NCBI GenBank assembly: GCA_023053685.1
Contig: JALIGW010000001.1
Coordinates: 159,564,547-159,628,546, forward strand
Origin: Diadophis punctatus similis
Lineage: Eukaryota; Chordata; Lepidosauria; Squamata; Dipsadidae
Reading direction: 5' to 3'
DNA length: 64,000 nucleotides
In this document: one piece after another, positions 23,693 to 34,811 of the stretch
Layout of the letters: each line of letters begins with the position of its first letter
Position numbering within the stretch: position 1 is the first letter of the stretch
Notes under the pieces: generated by a model
The model's database searches: none
What the model was told of the DNA's origin: nothing
Seen by the model: the letters and a program-made list of their open reading frames with translations, nothing else
Position numbers and translations under genes: made by a program

Positions 23693-24046
23693 CAGGTACT
23701 CCTTGACTTATGAACACAATTTGGCCTGGAACGTCTGTTGCTAAGTGGGGTGGCTGTTAAGTGATTCACACCCTACTTTACGACCTTTGTTGCCATAGTC
23801 ATTGAGAAAATCACATGGGTCATTAAATGAATCATGCTGCCATTAAGCAGACTCAGCTTTCACCATTGACTCTTGGAAAACAGCTGGGAAGGTCGCAAAC
23901 AGTGATCACATGACTATGGGAATGCAGCAGTTGTGAGGATGGTCGTAAGTGTAAGGACCAGTCATAAGTGCATGGGTTGGACTTTTTCCAGCTGTCATTA
24001 ACTTTGAAGGGTCACTAAAGGAATAGTCATAAGTCAAGGATTACCT
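23693..24046 (+). repeat. DNA-transposon-like repeat, full-length copy
   Basis: Starts 'caggtactccttgactta' and ends 'taagtcaaggattacct', which are inverted repeats of each other. Interior family blocks are 'gatcacatgactatggg' and 'cataagtgcatggg'. Length is about 350 bp with no ORF. Together with 49725-49880 it supports a non-autonomous DNA transposon with 'aggtagtcctcgactta' ends. Confidence 0.75.
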
Positions 24047-24329
24047 CTGGTGTGAATGGGAAAAGGAATTTCCCATTCTTATCTTTGGGCCCTTTAAATA
24101 TCTGTACCAAAAGACTGGAGTCCAGGGAGAAAATATAAAAGGTGAAAGTATGAGAACAAAAAAGTCTTCAGTGATGCAAGGATTTGCATTTTCTTCATTT
24201 ATTATTAATTGATTAAAGATTCTGAGGTAGTTTACCAATCCAGTTATTACTAGAATAATATGAATAACAACAATATATGTATTAAAAGATAAATATCGGG
24301 AGTAGGGGATTACTGTCTGGGGAAAGCCA

Positions 24330-24560
24330 ACCTGGTATGGGCTGTCGCAATGCGCTCTACATGGGGCTGCTCTTGAAGCGCAGCTGGAAACTGCAATTGG
24401 TGCAGTATGAATTGTAGCACAGGTAATTATGGGTGCTCTTAGCCTGTGCGTGTTACACCCCTGATTCATGAGCTGCATTGATTTAAAGAAAGCTCCTCCT
24501 GCCCCGTGGCTGCCCCCTGTGCCTTGAAGATGAAATTGTGCACCAACTCTATCTGGGAGT
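24330..24560 (+). repeat. L2-like LINE fragment
   Basis: Translation gives 'CRNALYMGLLLKRSWKLQLVQYEL', cut by stops, matching the 'LYMGLPLKTIQKLQLVQNA' block at 62.3 kb. It is degraded and the 3-prime boundary is unclear. Confidence 0.5.
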
Positions 24561-24966
24561 ATACAAGCCTAACCAGAGTTAATAATGGAAGATCTCCAGA
24601 TATGGGAGACCATAAAGTCCTTATCCCCTCTTTTAATTAGAGTTCAGCCAAACTTGTTCTCTCCAATCCACATTTTCATAGTCTCCAGGCTCTGGGAAAA
24701 ACCTCGGTGACATCACTTGGACAGCCTGGGCAGAGAGGTATCACGGAGTATCATCAACTCACTGATGAACTGGCAAGGTCCCAGCGTTCCAGAACATTGG
24801 TTAGTGTGGATAATCCCAAAGCTCCTCTCCTTTCACTGGAACAGTTTCGTACTTATTTAGAGTAGTTACATTTATGAAAAAAAGATATTTAAAATGACAA
24901 ATTAAAAATAGGGATAGGCTAAGCCTCGAATGTTGGGAGGTAAAATGGCAAAACAACTGTTTAAAT

Positions 24967-25091
24967 CAGGGGTCTCCAACCTTGGCAACTTTAAGATTTG
25001 TGGATTTCAACTCCCAGAATTCCTCAGCCAGCTTTGCATTCTGGGAGTTGAAGTCCACAAGTCTTAAAGTTGCCAAGGTTGGAGACCCCTG
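24967..25091. mobile_element. Palindromic hAT-type MITE
   Basis: 'caggggtctccaacc' and 'ggttggagacccctg' bound a 125-bp near-perfect foldback with the core 'aactcccagaattc'. It is the same MITE as at 4.1 and 42.5 kb. No convincing 8-bp direct repeat could be read in the flanks (gtttaaat versus ttctagag). Confidence 0.85.
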
Positions 25092-25796
25092 TTCTAGAGC
25101 AAAGCAGCTGTTTCAACTGCAGGAAGTCTTGATTCACTTCATTACTTAGTTTTGCATTTTTCTATTCCACATTGGGCTCAGGCTCGAAACTGAAAACTAC
25201 CAGTGGTTGGTTACTGTTCACAGGTGCAGCGGCAGAAATGAAAGCCGAGACATGAGTGATACACAGTGATATATAATACATAGTCACTCCATTAGATGTA
25301 CATTTAGTGGCATTTAGTTCTGCTTTGTCGCATTTAGTTCCTGTTTTTATTTCCAACTTATGGAGGAGGAATTGTATGTCATTCAGAGTTTGTTCTGACT
25401 GCAGTGACCTATGCAGTAAGTATGTGTTTTCTTATGTTTTTATCTTGGAATATTGGTCCTCCAGGCAATGCCCAGGCTCGCCCTGGGGAAAATTCTGAAG
25501 AGACAGAAGCCAGGTAAAACTCATTGAATAACAAGGCTGAAATAGACATTATTTTGGCAGCATTTTAGAACGTAAAAATCACTTTGGGACCAGAGAAGTT
25601 GAATGTGCAATTAAAGACACAATCTGTTCATTCAGAAAAAAGAAAACCAATGTCTGAACTATGTTTTAGCCTTTGCAGATGACTTGTGCAAATTCAAATT
25701 TTAAGACAATCCAGTAGATACATTAAAAAGATGACAGTGGATAAAATGAATCATTACCTTTTGTCTCTGTTTTTAATAAACGTATAAGCAGATACA
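25092..25796. other. Unique DNA
   Basis: No feature supported. Confidence 0.45.
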
Positions 25797-26086
25797 GGCT
25801 TCAGCAGTGTTACTTTCCTGCCATCACTACTGGCATTGCTATTTTTAGTCTACTTCTTTCAATCTCACAGAAAGCCGTCTTTCTTCCCTCCTCAAACTGA
25901 AAGCATATAGCTACTTTGATTATATTATACTTAATATACTTAATATTATTTAATATAATATAGTCAAAGTAGCTATATGCTTTCAGTTGGAGGGAGAGGA
26001 AAAATGCCTTATGTGGGACTGAAAGAAGTAAACTAAAAATAACAATGCCAATAGTGATGGCAGGAAGGATAACACTGCTTCAGTCT
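25797..26086. repeat. Long inverted repeat, arms about 130-140 bp
   Basis: The left arm (about 25797-25938) and right arm (about 25955-26086) are reverse complements at roughly 85 percent by eye. Shared words include 'cttcagcagtgtta', 'ctgccatcact', 'ggcattg', 'aactgaaagcatatagct' and 'actttga'. The centre is AT-rich 'acttaatatacttaatatt'. No CAG-type ends or clear TSD are seen. It is either an unclassified foldback transposon or a tail-to-tail duplication. Confidence 0.75.
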
Positions 26087-26632
26087 ATTGTTTTATCAAG
26101 CATTCCTGATAGACATAAACATTGCTACAGCAGGGGAATGTAATGAGCCTTTTACTAAGGTGACCAGACGTCCCGATTTTGGCGGGACAGACCCGCTTTT
26201 TCATCATTTGTCCCGCGTCCCGCCCGTCCTCTAAAAAGTCCCGATTTTTTGAAAGAATGCACGACTAGGGCATTCTTTCAAAAAATCGGCCTGAAAGGCA
26301 GCAGGCCTCTCAGCTCGGGCCGGCCGTGGGCGGCGTTGGCGGCGGGAGGGCGTCCCACGTTGTTGACTCCGGCGGCGGCTGGAAGCTGGGGGGAGGGGGA
26401 AGGGAGGCTGCTCCTCCTCTCCTTCCCCCGCCCCATCCCTAGCCCCGCCCTCGGAGGCACCGCTGCTGTTGGGAGGGGTGAGGGACGAGGAGCCGTCGCC
26501 GCTTTGAGTTTACGAGCGGCGCAAACAGCCCTTCCTCGTCCCCCTCCCCTTTCTTCCCCCGTCGCCTCGCTGCCGCCGTTGCCCTGGGGCCGGGCGGGCG
26601 ACCGGGAGACTGCGGCGCTTGGATGCTTGGAG

Positions 26633-26872
26633 CAGGTAAGCTGCCGGCTGCCTCCTTTCCCCGTCTCCCGCCTCCCGTTCGTTGCTTGCCAGCCCGGCCG
26701 AAGGGAAGGCGGGAGGCGAGGAAAGGCCTCCCGAAAGGGAGGCGCAGCCCTTCGGGAGCCCGCCTCCCTTTCGGGAGGCCTTTCCTCGCCTCCCGCCTTC
26801 CCTTCGGCCGGGCTGGCAAGCAACGAACGGGAGGCGGGAGACGGGGAAAGGAGGCAGCCGGCAGCTTACCTG
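26633..26872. repeat. Perfect 112-bp-arm palindrome with mirrored splice-donor-like ends
   Basis: Arm 26633-26744 is the exact reverse complement of arm 26761-26872, with a 16-nt loop (26745-26760). Homology extends imperfectly outward to about 26614 and 26891 with a small indel. The outer tip of each arm reads CAG|GTAAGCTGCC, a strong splice-donor match. It is preceded on the plus strand by 'cttggatgcttggag' and on the minus strand by 'cttggatgcctgcagctcg', so each arm looks like an exon-intron junction copied in opposite directions. Confidence 0.9.
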
Positions 26873-26951
26873 TCACGAGCTGCAGGCATCCAAGCGCCCT
26901 CCCGCCTCCCCCCCCTCTCCCCCCCATCTCACCTGGACGCCGACATTTGCT

Positions 26952-27003
26952 GTTTTGCCCTCTGCGCATGCGCAGCGTTCTGCGCATGCGCAGAGGGCAA
27001 AAC
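26952..27003. repeat. Hairpin with paired NRF1-type motifs
   Basis: 24-bp perfect arms (26952-26975 and 26980-27003) with loop cgtt. Each arm contains the NRF1 consensus tgcgcatgcgca, itself palindromic. It lies inside the hAT-type element near its right end. Confidence 0.9.
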
Positions 27004-27075
27004 AAATGGCGGTGCCCAGGCGGCCCCCCCCCGTCCCGCTTAAAAATTAAAAAATCTGGTCACTTTGCCTTTTAC

Positions 27076-28085
27076 AAACTCTGTAAATTTCTAAAAACCA
27101 CACGTTTGGGTGTGAATGTGTATGTATATGTGAACTTTAGATCCTAGCCAAGCTAGTTCCAAGTGTTCTGAGCATGGCAATTGGTTTCAATGCATAGTAG
27201 ATTAACATTCCTTGCTGTTTGTCTGCTTGTCTGACTTTGAAAGGCTCAAGACATTTTACTAAAATTGACTTTGAATAATGATATTATACAGTCATTAGCA
27301 CTAATAGATAGCTGCTTCCACAGATATAAATATAGAAAGCTGCTTCCACAGGATGTGTGGTTGCATTCTTCAGACCCCGGCTTCTGCGCTGTGGTACGGT
27401 TTACCTGTGGTATTCACATGTTATTCCCACTCACTGACAGGTTTTGTTCTTCTCTATGAGGCCTATGTGGCATTCACCGGTTATTCCCACTCACTGAAAG
27501 TACTACTGAAAGTCATATGCCACTTTTGGCAGGCAGATTCAAGTGTTTCGCAGCAATCACAAAAGCTATCTCAAACTTCATTCTCAAAGGAATCTGCTAT
27601 CAGAAGCCACTATTTTTGTGTCAACAAAACAGTATATATTGTGGATTTAGGGGCTTGTGTGGCCTGTTTGGTAACTTCTATATATATTTTATGTGAAATG
27701 TGTAAAAGCCTGTATTGCTGCAATGCTAAGCTAAGAGCAGTATTCTTTGGGAAATTCCTCTAATCAAAACGGCTCTAATTTTCCAAAATGGAGGCATTTT
27801 AAAGACACTGCTACTTGGGACATTCTCCTATCTTTTTCTGATTTTCATGTCTGTTCTTCTTTTCTTTCAGCTAGTTTCAATATCATCATTTCAATATTAC
27901 TTTCAACATCATCATCATTCCTACAGTTTTGGTATTGTATCTCCAGGACGGGAGATAGGTGATGCCAGTACATTTCAACAAAGATATGGATGCATTTTTT
28001 AAAACTAAAAATGTGGATTATGGATCTAGGTGTTATAGAGTTGCTGTTGTTAGCTGTCCAGTATTACATTATATAAGAGGAGCAG
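27076..28085. other. Unique DNA with a 60-bp tandem duplication
   Basis: The phrase 'ttattcccactcactga' recurs exactly 60 bp apart (27421 and 27481), with related flanks, so a tandem duplication spans about 27406-27500. No exon supported. An open frame of 136 codons (27353-27763) covers the duplication and has no known motif. Confidence 0.5.
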
Positions 28086-28221
28086 CAAGTGGTGAGATTC
28101 AGCCAGTTCGCACCACTTCGGGAGAACCGGTTGTTAACTTTCTGAGCAGTTTGGCAAACTGGTTGTTGGAAGAAATCATTAGGGGAGAACCAGTTGTTAA
28201 ATTACTTGAATCCCACCACTG
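28086..28221. mobile_element. hAT MITE, 'gaatcccaccactg' family
   Basis: 'caagtggtgagattcagcc' at the left and 'gaatcccaccactg' at the right are inverted. The interior has 'gggagaaccggttgttaa' and 'gggagaaccagttgttaaa'. It is a shortened relative of 44320-44615. No clear TSD. Confidence 0.65.
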
Positions 28222-28301
28222 CAGCCATATAAGTAAATAAATAGATAAGTAAATAAATAAATGCTATTATGGTATAATGAGCCAAGGTATTATGGCATTA
28301 T

Positions 28302-28545
28302 GAGCTGTGATGGCGCAGTGGTTAGAGTTCAGTACTGCAGGCTACTTCTGCTGACTGCCAACTGCCTGCAGTTTGGCAGTTTGAATCTCACCAGGCTCAA
28401 GGTTGACTCAGCCTTCCATCCTTCCGAGGTCGGTAAAAGGAGGACCCGGATTGTTAGGGGCAATATGCTGACTCTGTAAACTGCTTAGAGAGGGCTGTAA
28501 AGCACTATGAAGCGGTATATAAGTTTAAGTGCTATTTCTATTGCT
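28302..28545 (+). repeat. tRNA-derived SINE (Sauria/Squam type)
   Basis: Starts 'gagctgtgatggcgcagtgg' (tRNA-like A box). B box: 'gtttgaatctcacc'. The body has 'aaggttgactcagccttcc', the tail 'gtaaagcactatgaagcgg' and 'atataagt..ctattgctatt'. It is full length. Confidence 0.88.
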
Positions 28546-30334
28546 ATTATCCCAATAGCTGTTAGCTTGATGGTTTGAAAGAAATAAAATCACCCAATAG
28601 CTTTCTTTTGTAATAAATCCTACTGTTGGTTTCTTAGCCTTATTCATTAAACTTTACATGGATGCAACATAAGCAATTGATTTAATTTTTATTACTAGTT
28701 GACAGGGTTTGTTATCGTAAGTATAAAAATATAGTTCTTTAGATCAGTGTCAATTTAAAGTTTGGGTTAATTTTCCTGGCTGAAAAATTAATATGTATTA
28801 ATTTTGTACAGTATTGTTACTGTACAGTAAGAAGCTTCAAAAACCCATGCAGTGGAGGTCTCGTGATTGTTTTGTCCCTCCTGCTCAGAGAATGCAAATA
28901 AATTATTTTCCAGTCTTTTTTTCCCCAATGGCAGGAGTAAGAAGAGAGCAGGGGACATGCAAGTGACCCAGACCCATCCTCTGCCCAGTTTCATACTTTC
29001 CATGTTCAAGCAGGAAAAAGGCTGTCCTATTGGCTGAGGGCAGAATGTCTTTCAGCAGCTGCTCATTAAGCAAGGCTGTTCGTAAAGGAATTGCAGCATT
29101 CAGGCTCCTAAATGATTGATACATCCCTTCCTCACAACCTTTGCAAACAAACATCCTCAATTCCACAGGTGACTTAAAAATATGCACTTCGAGGAGCAAG
29201 GCTGAAAGAAATACGCCTGAATATGATTAATGAATGACTAGAGCTAGATTTTGATAGGCCTGACAAAGCACTTATCCAGATTGGGCCCAGAGTTTCTGAT
29301 TCCAAGAATCAGTCTTCTTTCTCTGAAGGAGGAGTGTTAATTTTAGGATTACAATATGGGAAAACACATATGAAGAGAGGCAGGTATAAAGTGTCAAAAA
29401 TGAATTATATGAAAATAATTGTTCTCATGCAATCTTATTCTCCAAATCACATGATCACACCTGCTGCAGGAAAATAAAAACACATAGATGGAAAGTGCAT
29501 CATTCTTGAAATGGAAGATTTTCCTTAAGGAAAAGTGATATTTATAAGAAAATGAGTTACTGAATATTTAATCCAATTGAGATATAACTGGAAGGGTTGT
29601 TAGGGCCAGCAGGAAAAATCAGAAAATTCTGACTTAACAGATTGCTAACCCTAACCCTAACAAGGTGATTTTACAGATGGAATAAAAAGAGAGTCTAAGT
29701 TATTATTAATGATGATAAAAATATACTATATATTCTTAAGCCACTCAGCACATAATATTTTGTCCAACAGGGATAGTTTTCTCTTAGAAGACAAACTATT
29801 ACAATAAAGACGAATTATAAATACGTATATTACTTTGAATTTCATTCATTTTCACCCTTGCAGTTTCAAATCATTGCAGTTTTGGTTGCTGAAAATAGCA
29901 CTTAATTTCTTCACCCTGCAAAGAAGAGTGGTAAAAAAAGAGGGACAATTCAGTTTATGTTTGTAATCAAGCTTATATTTCTTTACTCCTTTTAATCCTG
30001 TACTTTAAACAATTATTGTCTCCAAAAGTGGCTTATATATGAAGAAAGACATTATTAGGTTTATATTTTGAAGTGACAAGCAAGACATGACTGGTGGGAA
30101 AAGGGAAATTGCCATTTTACAGTTCCATAGATCCACCTATTAAAATGCAAAGAAGAAAAACCACATAGAACAGAGCAAAACTTATGCTTGTTATCAGAAC
30201 CGATTAGAGACCAGTTTTATCAGATCACCTTCATTGTTATAGAGAAGCATTTATTTACTCTACATTTATGTACCACACCAATCAATATACTAGATCTGAT
30301 CAGTATACAAAAAGAAGATTCAACTTTCCTAGCA
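28546..30334. other. Unique DNA
   Basis: No gene supported. Two and a half telomere-like units, 'ctaaccctaaccctaac', sit at 29645-29661, too few to matter. The minus-strand frames at 28788-29199 have no domain. Confidence 0.45.
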
Positions 30335-30560
30335 GAGGTGGGTTCCTGTCGGAGCTGTCCGGTGCGCAACTCGGGTAGGGAGTGGCCGATTGCGCAATTT
30401 GTTCGCAACCGCTCCGGAGTCCTCTCTGCCGGTCCATCGCGTGTGTCGCCATTTTTTTCTGTGAATTTTTGGGCGATTTTGCTTCTGCGCATGCACGGAA
30501 GCAAAATCGCGCCGAAATCTCGCGAGGGGATGCGCGTGGGTGTGCGAGATTTTGGCGAGA
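30335..30560. mobile_element. Possible hAT-family fragment, GC-rich
   Basis: Begins 'cagaggtgggttcctgtcgg', like the left end of the 44.3-kb element ('cagaggtgggtttcagc'), then a CpG-rich stretch with 'cgattttgcttctgcgcatg' and 'agcaaaatcgcgcc' in inverted order. A right terminus was not found. Confidence 0.35.
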
Positions 30561-30865
30561 TTTTGGTGATATGAAAAATTCACTTAGAAGATCCTAAATT
30601 GAGGCATATCTTGTTGCTAACATTTCTCTTATTTTAATGAACATTTCAAAGAAAGATATTAAACTGAAACATGGATTAATGATTAAGTTGCATGTCACTG
30701 GAGCATAGGCTGGAAAAATACTTTCCATTTTTAACATGGATAATCATCAGATTATGCAGGGACAATGCTAAAATGTGGGTTATTTTAGCTATGTGAGCAA
30801 CTAGAAATCTTCCTGATTTCCCTATCTGGCTTGCTAGTCTGTATCCAGATTCCACTCCCTGTTCC
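30561..30865. other. Unique DNA
   Basis: Nothing recognisable. Confidence 0.45.
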
Positions 30866-32387
30866 CATGATGGCAAACCTATGGCACATGTGCCAGATGT
30901 GGCATGCAGAGCCCTCTCTGTGGGCACACGCACAGTCGCCCTAGCCAAGCTCCAATTGCGTTTCTCCATCACGTTTCACTCAATCAATTCCAACTTCTTG
31001 TGAAAGAAAAAGATCTCACAAGATTGGAATTGATTGAGTGAACTTTTTCACTTGTGTGCTTCACAATGGGGGAGACGGGGTCCCGTCCTTCTCCTGAAGC
31101 CCATTACGACGCGGAGACACAATGTGACCCTGTGTCGGCTCAGCTTGGCAAAAAAAGGAGTTGCTTTTCCTGCAGAGCTGCCTGTGTTGGGATGCCCCAC
31201 CTCCCCGCCAGCCAGCTGAGCATGGGCGTGCTGCTCCTGGGCTTGTCAGCCTTCAGATGTCATTCCCACCACCCAGCATCAGTTCATGGAGGCACAGAGA
31301 GACAGAGGGAGGGGGAGGGAAAGAGAAATGATATTTCAAAAGTGTTTCTTTTTATTGTTGCTAAACATAATGCTTCAAAAGCAGAAAAAGTCACCCCAAA
31401 GGAGTCTTTGAGGGTTGAATGCAGAGAGGCATGGATTTCCTCTGCCTTCTGCATTCCCACCCCACGCTGAAGTGAACCAAATGGGCCAGGGTCTCCCTGC
31501 TAAACGGCCCCACTGAGCCTGCTTGCAAACTCTGCTGAGCGCAGCTCCAAACATTTGGCTCGTGTGTCCCTCCCGGCCAGCACCAACACTGCTGAGGTGG
31601 TGGGGAAGGTGCACACCATGCCTTCTCCGCTCTTGCTGGCCAGAGGTGGGGCTCCATGCTGCCGCCACCCAGCCAGAGCACCACATTTGCTTGCTGGTCG
31701 CCTCCAAGGAGGGAGCTGTGCTCAGGATGCCCAGGTCCCCGCCACGGGGAGAGAGGGAGAGGGAAGGGGGTGTATCTCTCTGACAGGATCCAGGTTGGAG
31801 TTGCCTTATTTTGTGTGGATCTCTAATGCTTGGCTTTGCCTGCCAGCCTCCACTCCCCCTCCACAGCCCTAGTGGTTGGATTCACATGGCACGTGAAGCT
31901 GGACAGGAGAGCACAGATAGATAGATGGGTGGATGGATGGATGGATGGATGGACAGATGAGACAGAGAGAGATAAAGAGAGGGAGGGAGGGAAAGAGAAA
32001 CAGGCAGAGAGAGCAAGAGAGAGGGAGGGAAAGAGAAAGACAGAGAGGAAGGGAAAGATACAGAGGGAGGGAAAGAAAAAGAGGGAAAGAAGAAGGAGAG
32101 GGAGGGAAAGAGAGAAAAGGGGAAAAGGGGGAGGGAAAGAGAAATGATATTACAAAAGTTTTATTGTTGCTAAACATAATCTTTCAAAAGCAGGAAAAAA
32201 AATGAAGGGGCATAAAAGTGCATTTATCACGTTTTTCTTAGAACAATTACCTGAACTCTGCGTTATCATTATTTTAGGTAGTAAAACCTCATTATTCAGG
32301 TTAAATTGCCGTGTTGGAACTTTGCGATAAATAAGTGGGTTTTGGGTTGCAGTTGGGGCACCTGGTCTCTAAAAGGTTCGCTATCGG
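30866..32387. mobile_element. Long hAT-type element, 'gatggcaaacctatggcac' family
   Basis: The left end 'atgatggcaaacctatggca' and right end 'aaaaggttcgctatc' match the termini of the short copy at 44639-45030. The interior (about 1.5 kb) holds a foldback ('cactcaatcaattccaa', 30990-31040), a GC-rich stretch and a 240-bp GA-rich region starting with (ggat)n. A block ending 'gaaatgatatttcaaaag' (31325) recurs at 32142 as 'gaaatgatattacaaaag', so part of the interior is duplicated around the purine tract. TSD not visible; the right end abuts L1-like sequence. Confidence 0.6.
31911..32145. repeat. (GGAT)n and purine-rich low-complexity tract
   Basis: (GATA/GGAT)n at 31913-31955 grades into nearly pure purine sequence to 32145. 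Frames across it translate to Arg/Glu/Lys runs and are not genes. Confidence 0.9.
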
Positions 32388-32650
32388 GACTTCCGGCTGA
32401 CTTTGTGGCAATATCAGACACAGGGAACGAGTTTTCACGTTCCCTGTGCTGAGTTCTTCCTGTTTGTGGACTCCGAGAGGAGCCAAAGCCGCCTTGTAGG
32501 GGTGGCGAAGCTAAAAAGGGGTGCCCTGAGAGGTCGCGGGAGAGATCGCAACTCTCCTGCTGAACCCCAAGCTTTTTTCTCTCTATGCCACGGCGAGAAG
32601 AGGCAGCCTAAAGATGGCTGCCATGAAGTTGAGACAGCCAAACATGTTGC
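32388..32650 (+). repeat. L1-like 5-prime UTR fragment
   Basis: Starts 'gggacttccggctgac' and includes 'gatggctgccatgaagttg'. The L1 copy at 55141 starts 'gggacttccg' and includes 'cgtggctgccacgaagctg' at the same spacing. Contains a hairpin 'cagggaacgagttttc'/'acgttccctg'. No 3-prime L1 sequence follows. Confidence 0.5.
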
Positions 32651-33095
32651 CTAAATGGTATATCTCTTACTTTCCGACATTTTACATATTTACATCTTTT
32701 AGTAATGTTTTAACTAAGCATCTTCCACAACATTTCCCCACTTCTCATGGGGAAGGGATAAACACTAAATTGGCAGAACTGACGAAAAGAAAATACTGTA
32801 TGTATTTCCAAGATCTTGTCTTTAAGATGACATGAAAAAATATGACTCAACAAAAGCCATAGTTTCTAGAAAGATGAGTGCAAACATTGAAGCTGGAAAC
32901 AATATGTCTTCAAATTAGCAAGACAACAGTTCTACAGATGGTTACATTAGAAATAATATAGAACAGGTATACTGTATAAATGTCCCTCAAATAGCGGCAA
33001 CAATCCTTCCTACCATTAGAAGATCCTACTAATGGAAAGTCAGAAAACACTCTTTTTCAAGTAAAAGTATCAAATGCAATCTAAAATATTAGTTT
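32651..33095. other. Unique AT-rich DNA
   Basis: Nothing recognisable. Confidence 0.45.
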
Positions 33096-33209
33096 AACCA
33101 AACCAAACCAAACCAAACCAAACCAAACCAAACCAAACCAAACCAAACCAAACCAAACCAAACCAAACCAAACCAAACCAAACCAAACCAAACCAAACCA
33201 AACCAAACC
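33096..33209. repeat. (AACCA)n microsatellite
   Basis: About 23 uninterrupted pentanucleotide units (114 bp). Perfect units suggest recent expansion and likely polymorphism. Confidence 0.97.
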
Positions 33210-34791
33210 CAAGCATGGAGTATTGTCTTATATTTCGTGTATCAGTGTTTCAACATCTTTCAATCTGATGCAGTTTAGGGCCGATACAGCTGACAGCCAA
33301 CACTTCTCAAACTAATTGGGGTTTCTTTTAAAACTCAGTAGAAATCATGTAATACTTGTTGGATTGAAAACTGGGCCACTTTATTCTCTTCTGTCAGCTT
33401 CTGCAGTCCTTTCCTTCTATTCTCTATGTCTGTTCTTGCTCTTTGTTATCTTTATTACTTAATCATTCCCTAAAACAAAAAACTGTTTGTTTTGAAACCT
33501 GTGACTTTTGACTTTTGCTCAGATGACGTCTGTTCCCCTTTCTCTTCTTTGTTTTCTTGTGCATCTGAATCTCTTACCAATTGCTGGAAGCAATTAAATT
33601 GTAAAGGGAATCTTATTGCATTGCATATTATTTTAATTTCCAAGGATAAATATTTGATGTACCCTTTGCCATATTTTTGTTTGAAAATGAATCTAGAGAG
33701 TATACCAGAAGGACCTAAACCATAAAGTCTTTATTTTATTTGTATTTTTTAATCTAAAAAGCTTCAGATGCTGTGAATTTGGGATGTCTTGAGGGTTTTT
33801 TTCGGTAAACAGACAAAAGGTTGACTAAGTGCATCCAAAAAGGATATTATAAAAATATACTTCAGAATAAAAGCTACATGAAAAGCTAACTGCAACATGC
33901 AGATCAGCCCACATTTCTTCTGAGACAAAGTCTCCCCTTGATTCAGTGTTATTCTGGCCGCCTATTTTTAGTCAACTTCCAAAGAGTGGAGCAATGAAAG
34001 CATCCTTTGAAAGGAGGTGACAAACAAAGGTGCTGGGATAAATTTATGTGGAGCCATAGCTGTAGCATAGCCTCTATCCACACTCTTGCTGGCAGGGCAA
34101 GTGCTTGGCAATAGTTGAGGATCTATTCTTCAGCCTGTTCATGGGTATGCACTTCTGGAGGCCTCCTCCCCAAATTATTTACAGAGCTGTTTTCAGTCAC
34201 TCTCTGGGGCCAATGGAGATTTGGACCTGCCAAAGCCAAAGAATTGGGACTGATGCAGCTTAGCCCATCTATACATGCAGACAGGGTCTTCCTTCAGTCT
34301 GCTCCAGGATTCCACCTGGACAGGCAACCCATAAAAGCTGAATAGGATGTAAGATGGGTATGGTTGTAGGAGATGGAAACTGATACTTGAAGAATGGATG
34401 TGGAGATTATTGGCAATTGTAAGAGAAGCTTGTGGGTGATAGCTGGAGCAGCTTGACTTCACAGCACTGACAGAAAAACAGAGCTAAGCAGGAGATGCCT
34501 AGCAGTTTGCCAAGGTCAACAATGCCTGCAATAAAGGGTAGCAGTTCATGCCCATTGGCAAAAGCCAGTCCTAGGTCTCAACTCACCTGTGTAATGAAAT
34601 TCAACGAGTGATGGGGAAGAGATATCATCCAAACTCAGTATGGGAAGAAATAACTGTGGCATATCAGTAAAGTTCTCACATCCTGGGATTAGACCCACAC
34701 TTTTTGTGTGTATACAGTATGTGTGCTTTCAACCATTCAGTCAAGAATTTACAACATATCCCAAACTTCCTCAAGCAGCACTGGAAAATAT
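33210..34791. other. Unique DNA
   Basis: No supported gene or repeat. Frames at 33492-33725 and 34115-34345 lack motifs and splice context. Confidence 0.45.
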
Positions 34792-34811
34792 ATTTGCTTT
34801 CTTGGAAGTAG

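Larger units (their letters stand above)
26156..27067. mobile_element. GC-rich non-autonomous hAT-type element, 912 bp
   Basis: Terminal inverted repeats 'taaggtgaccagac' and 'atctggtcactttg' are flanked by the perfect 8-bp repeat ccttttac (26148-26155 and 27068-27075). Next to the ends come 'gtcccgattttggcggga' and 'cccgtcccgcttaaaaa'. The 700-bp interior is a CpG-island-like block holding a 112-bp-arm perfect palindrome and an NRF1-motif hairpin. Open frames of up to 264 codons cross it on both strands but reflect GC content and the palindrome; no transposase is present. Confidence 0.85.

Noticed and set aside
26249..27147. Overlapping open frames of up to 264 codons on both strands
   Set aside because: They follow from high GC content and the palindrome within a transposon; Pro/Arg/Gly-rich translations with no domain.
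15432..28545. tRNA genes suggested by A and B box-like sequences
   Set aside because: They are heads of tRNA-derived SINEs with SINE bodies and LINE-like tails.
29645..29661. Interstitial telomere repeat
   Set aside because: Only two and a half CCCTAA units; expected by chance and not a telomere relic.
31830..32205. Arg/Glu/Lys-rich frames of about 100 codons
   Set aside because: Low-complexity translation of a purine microsatellite.
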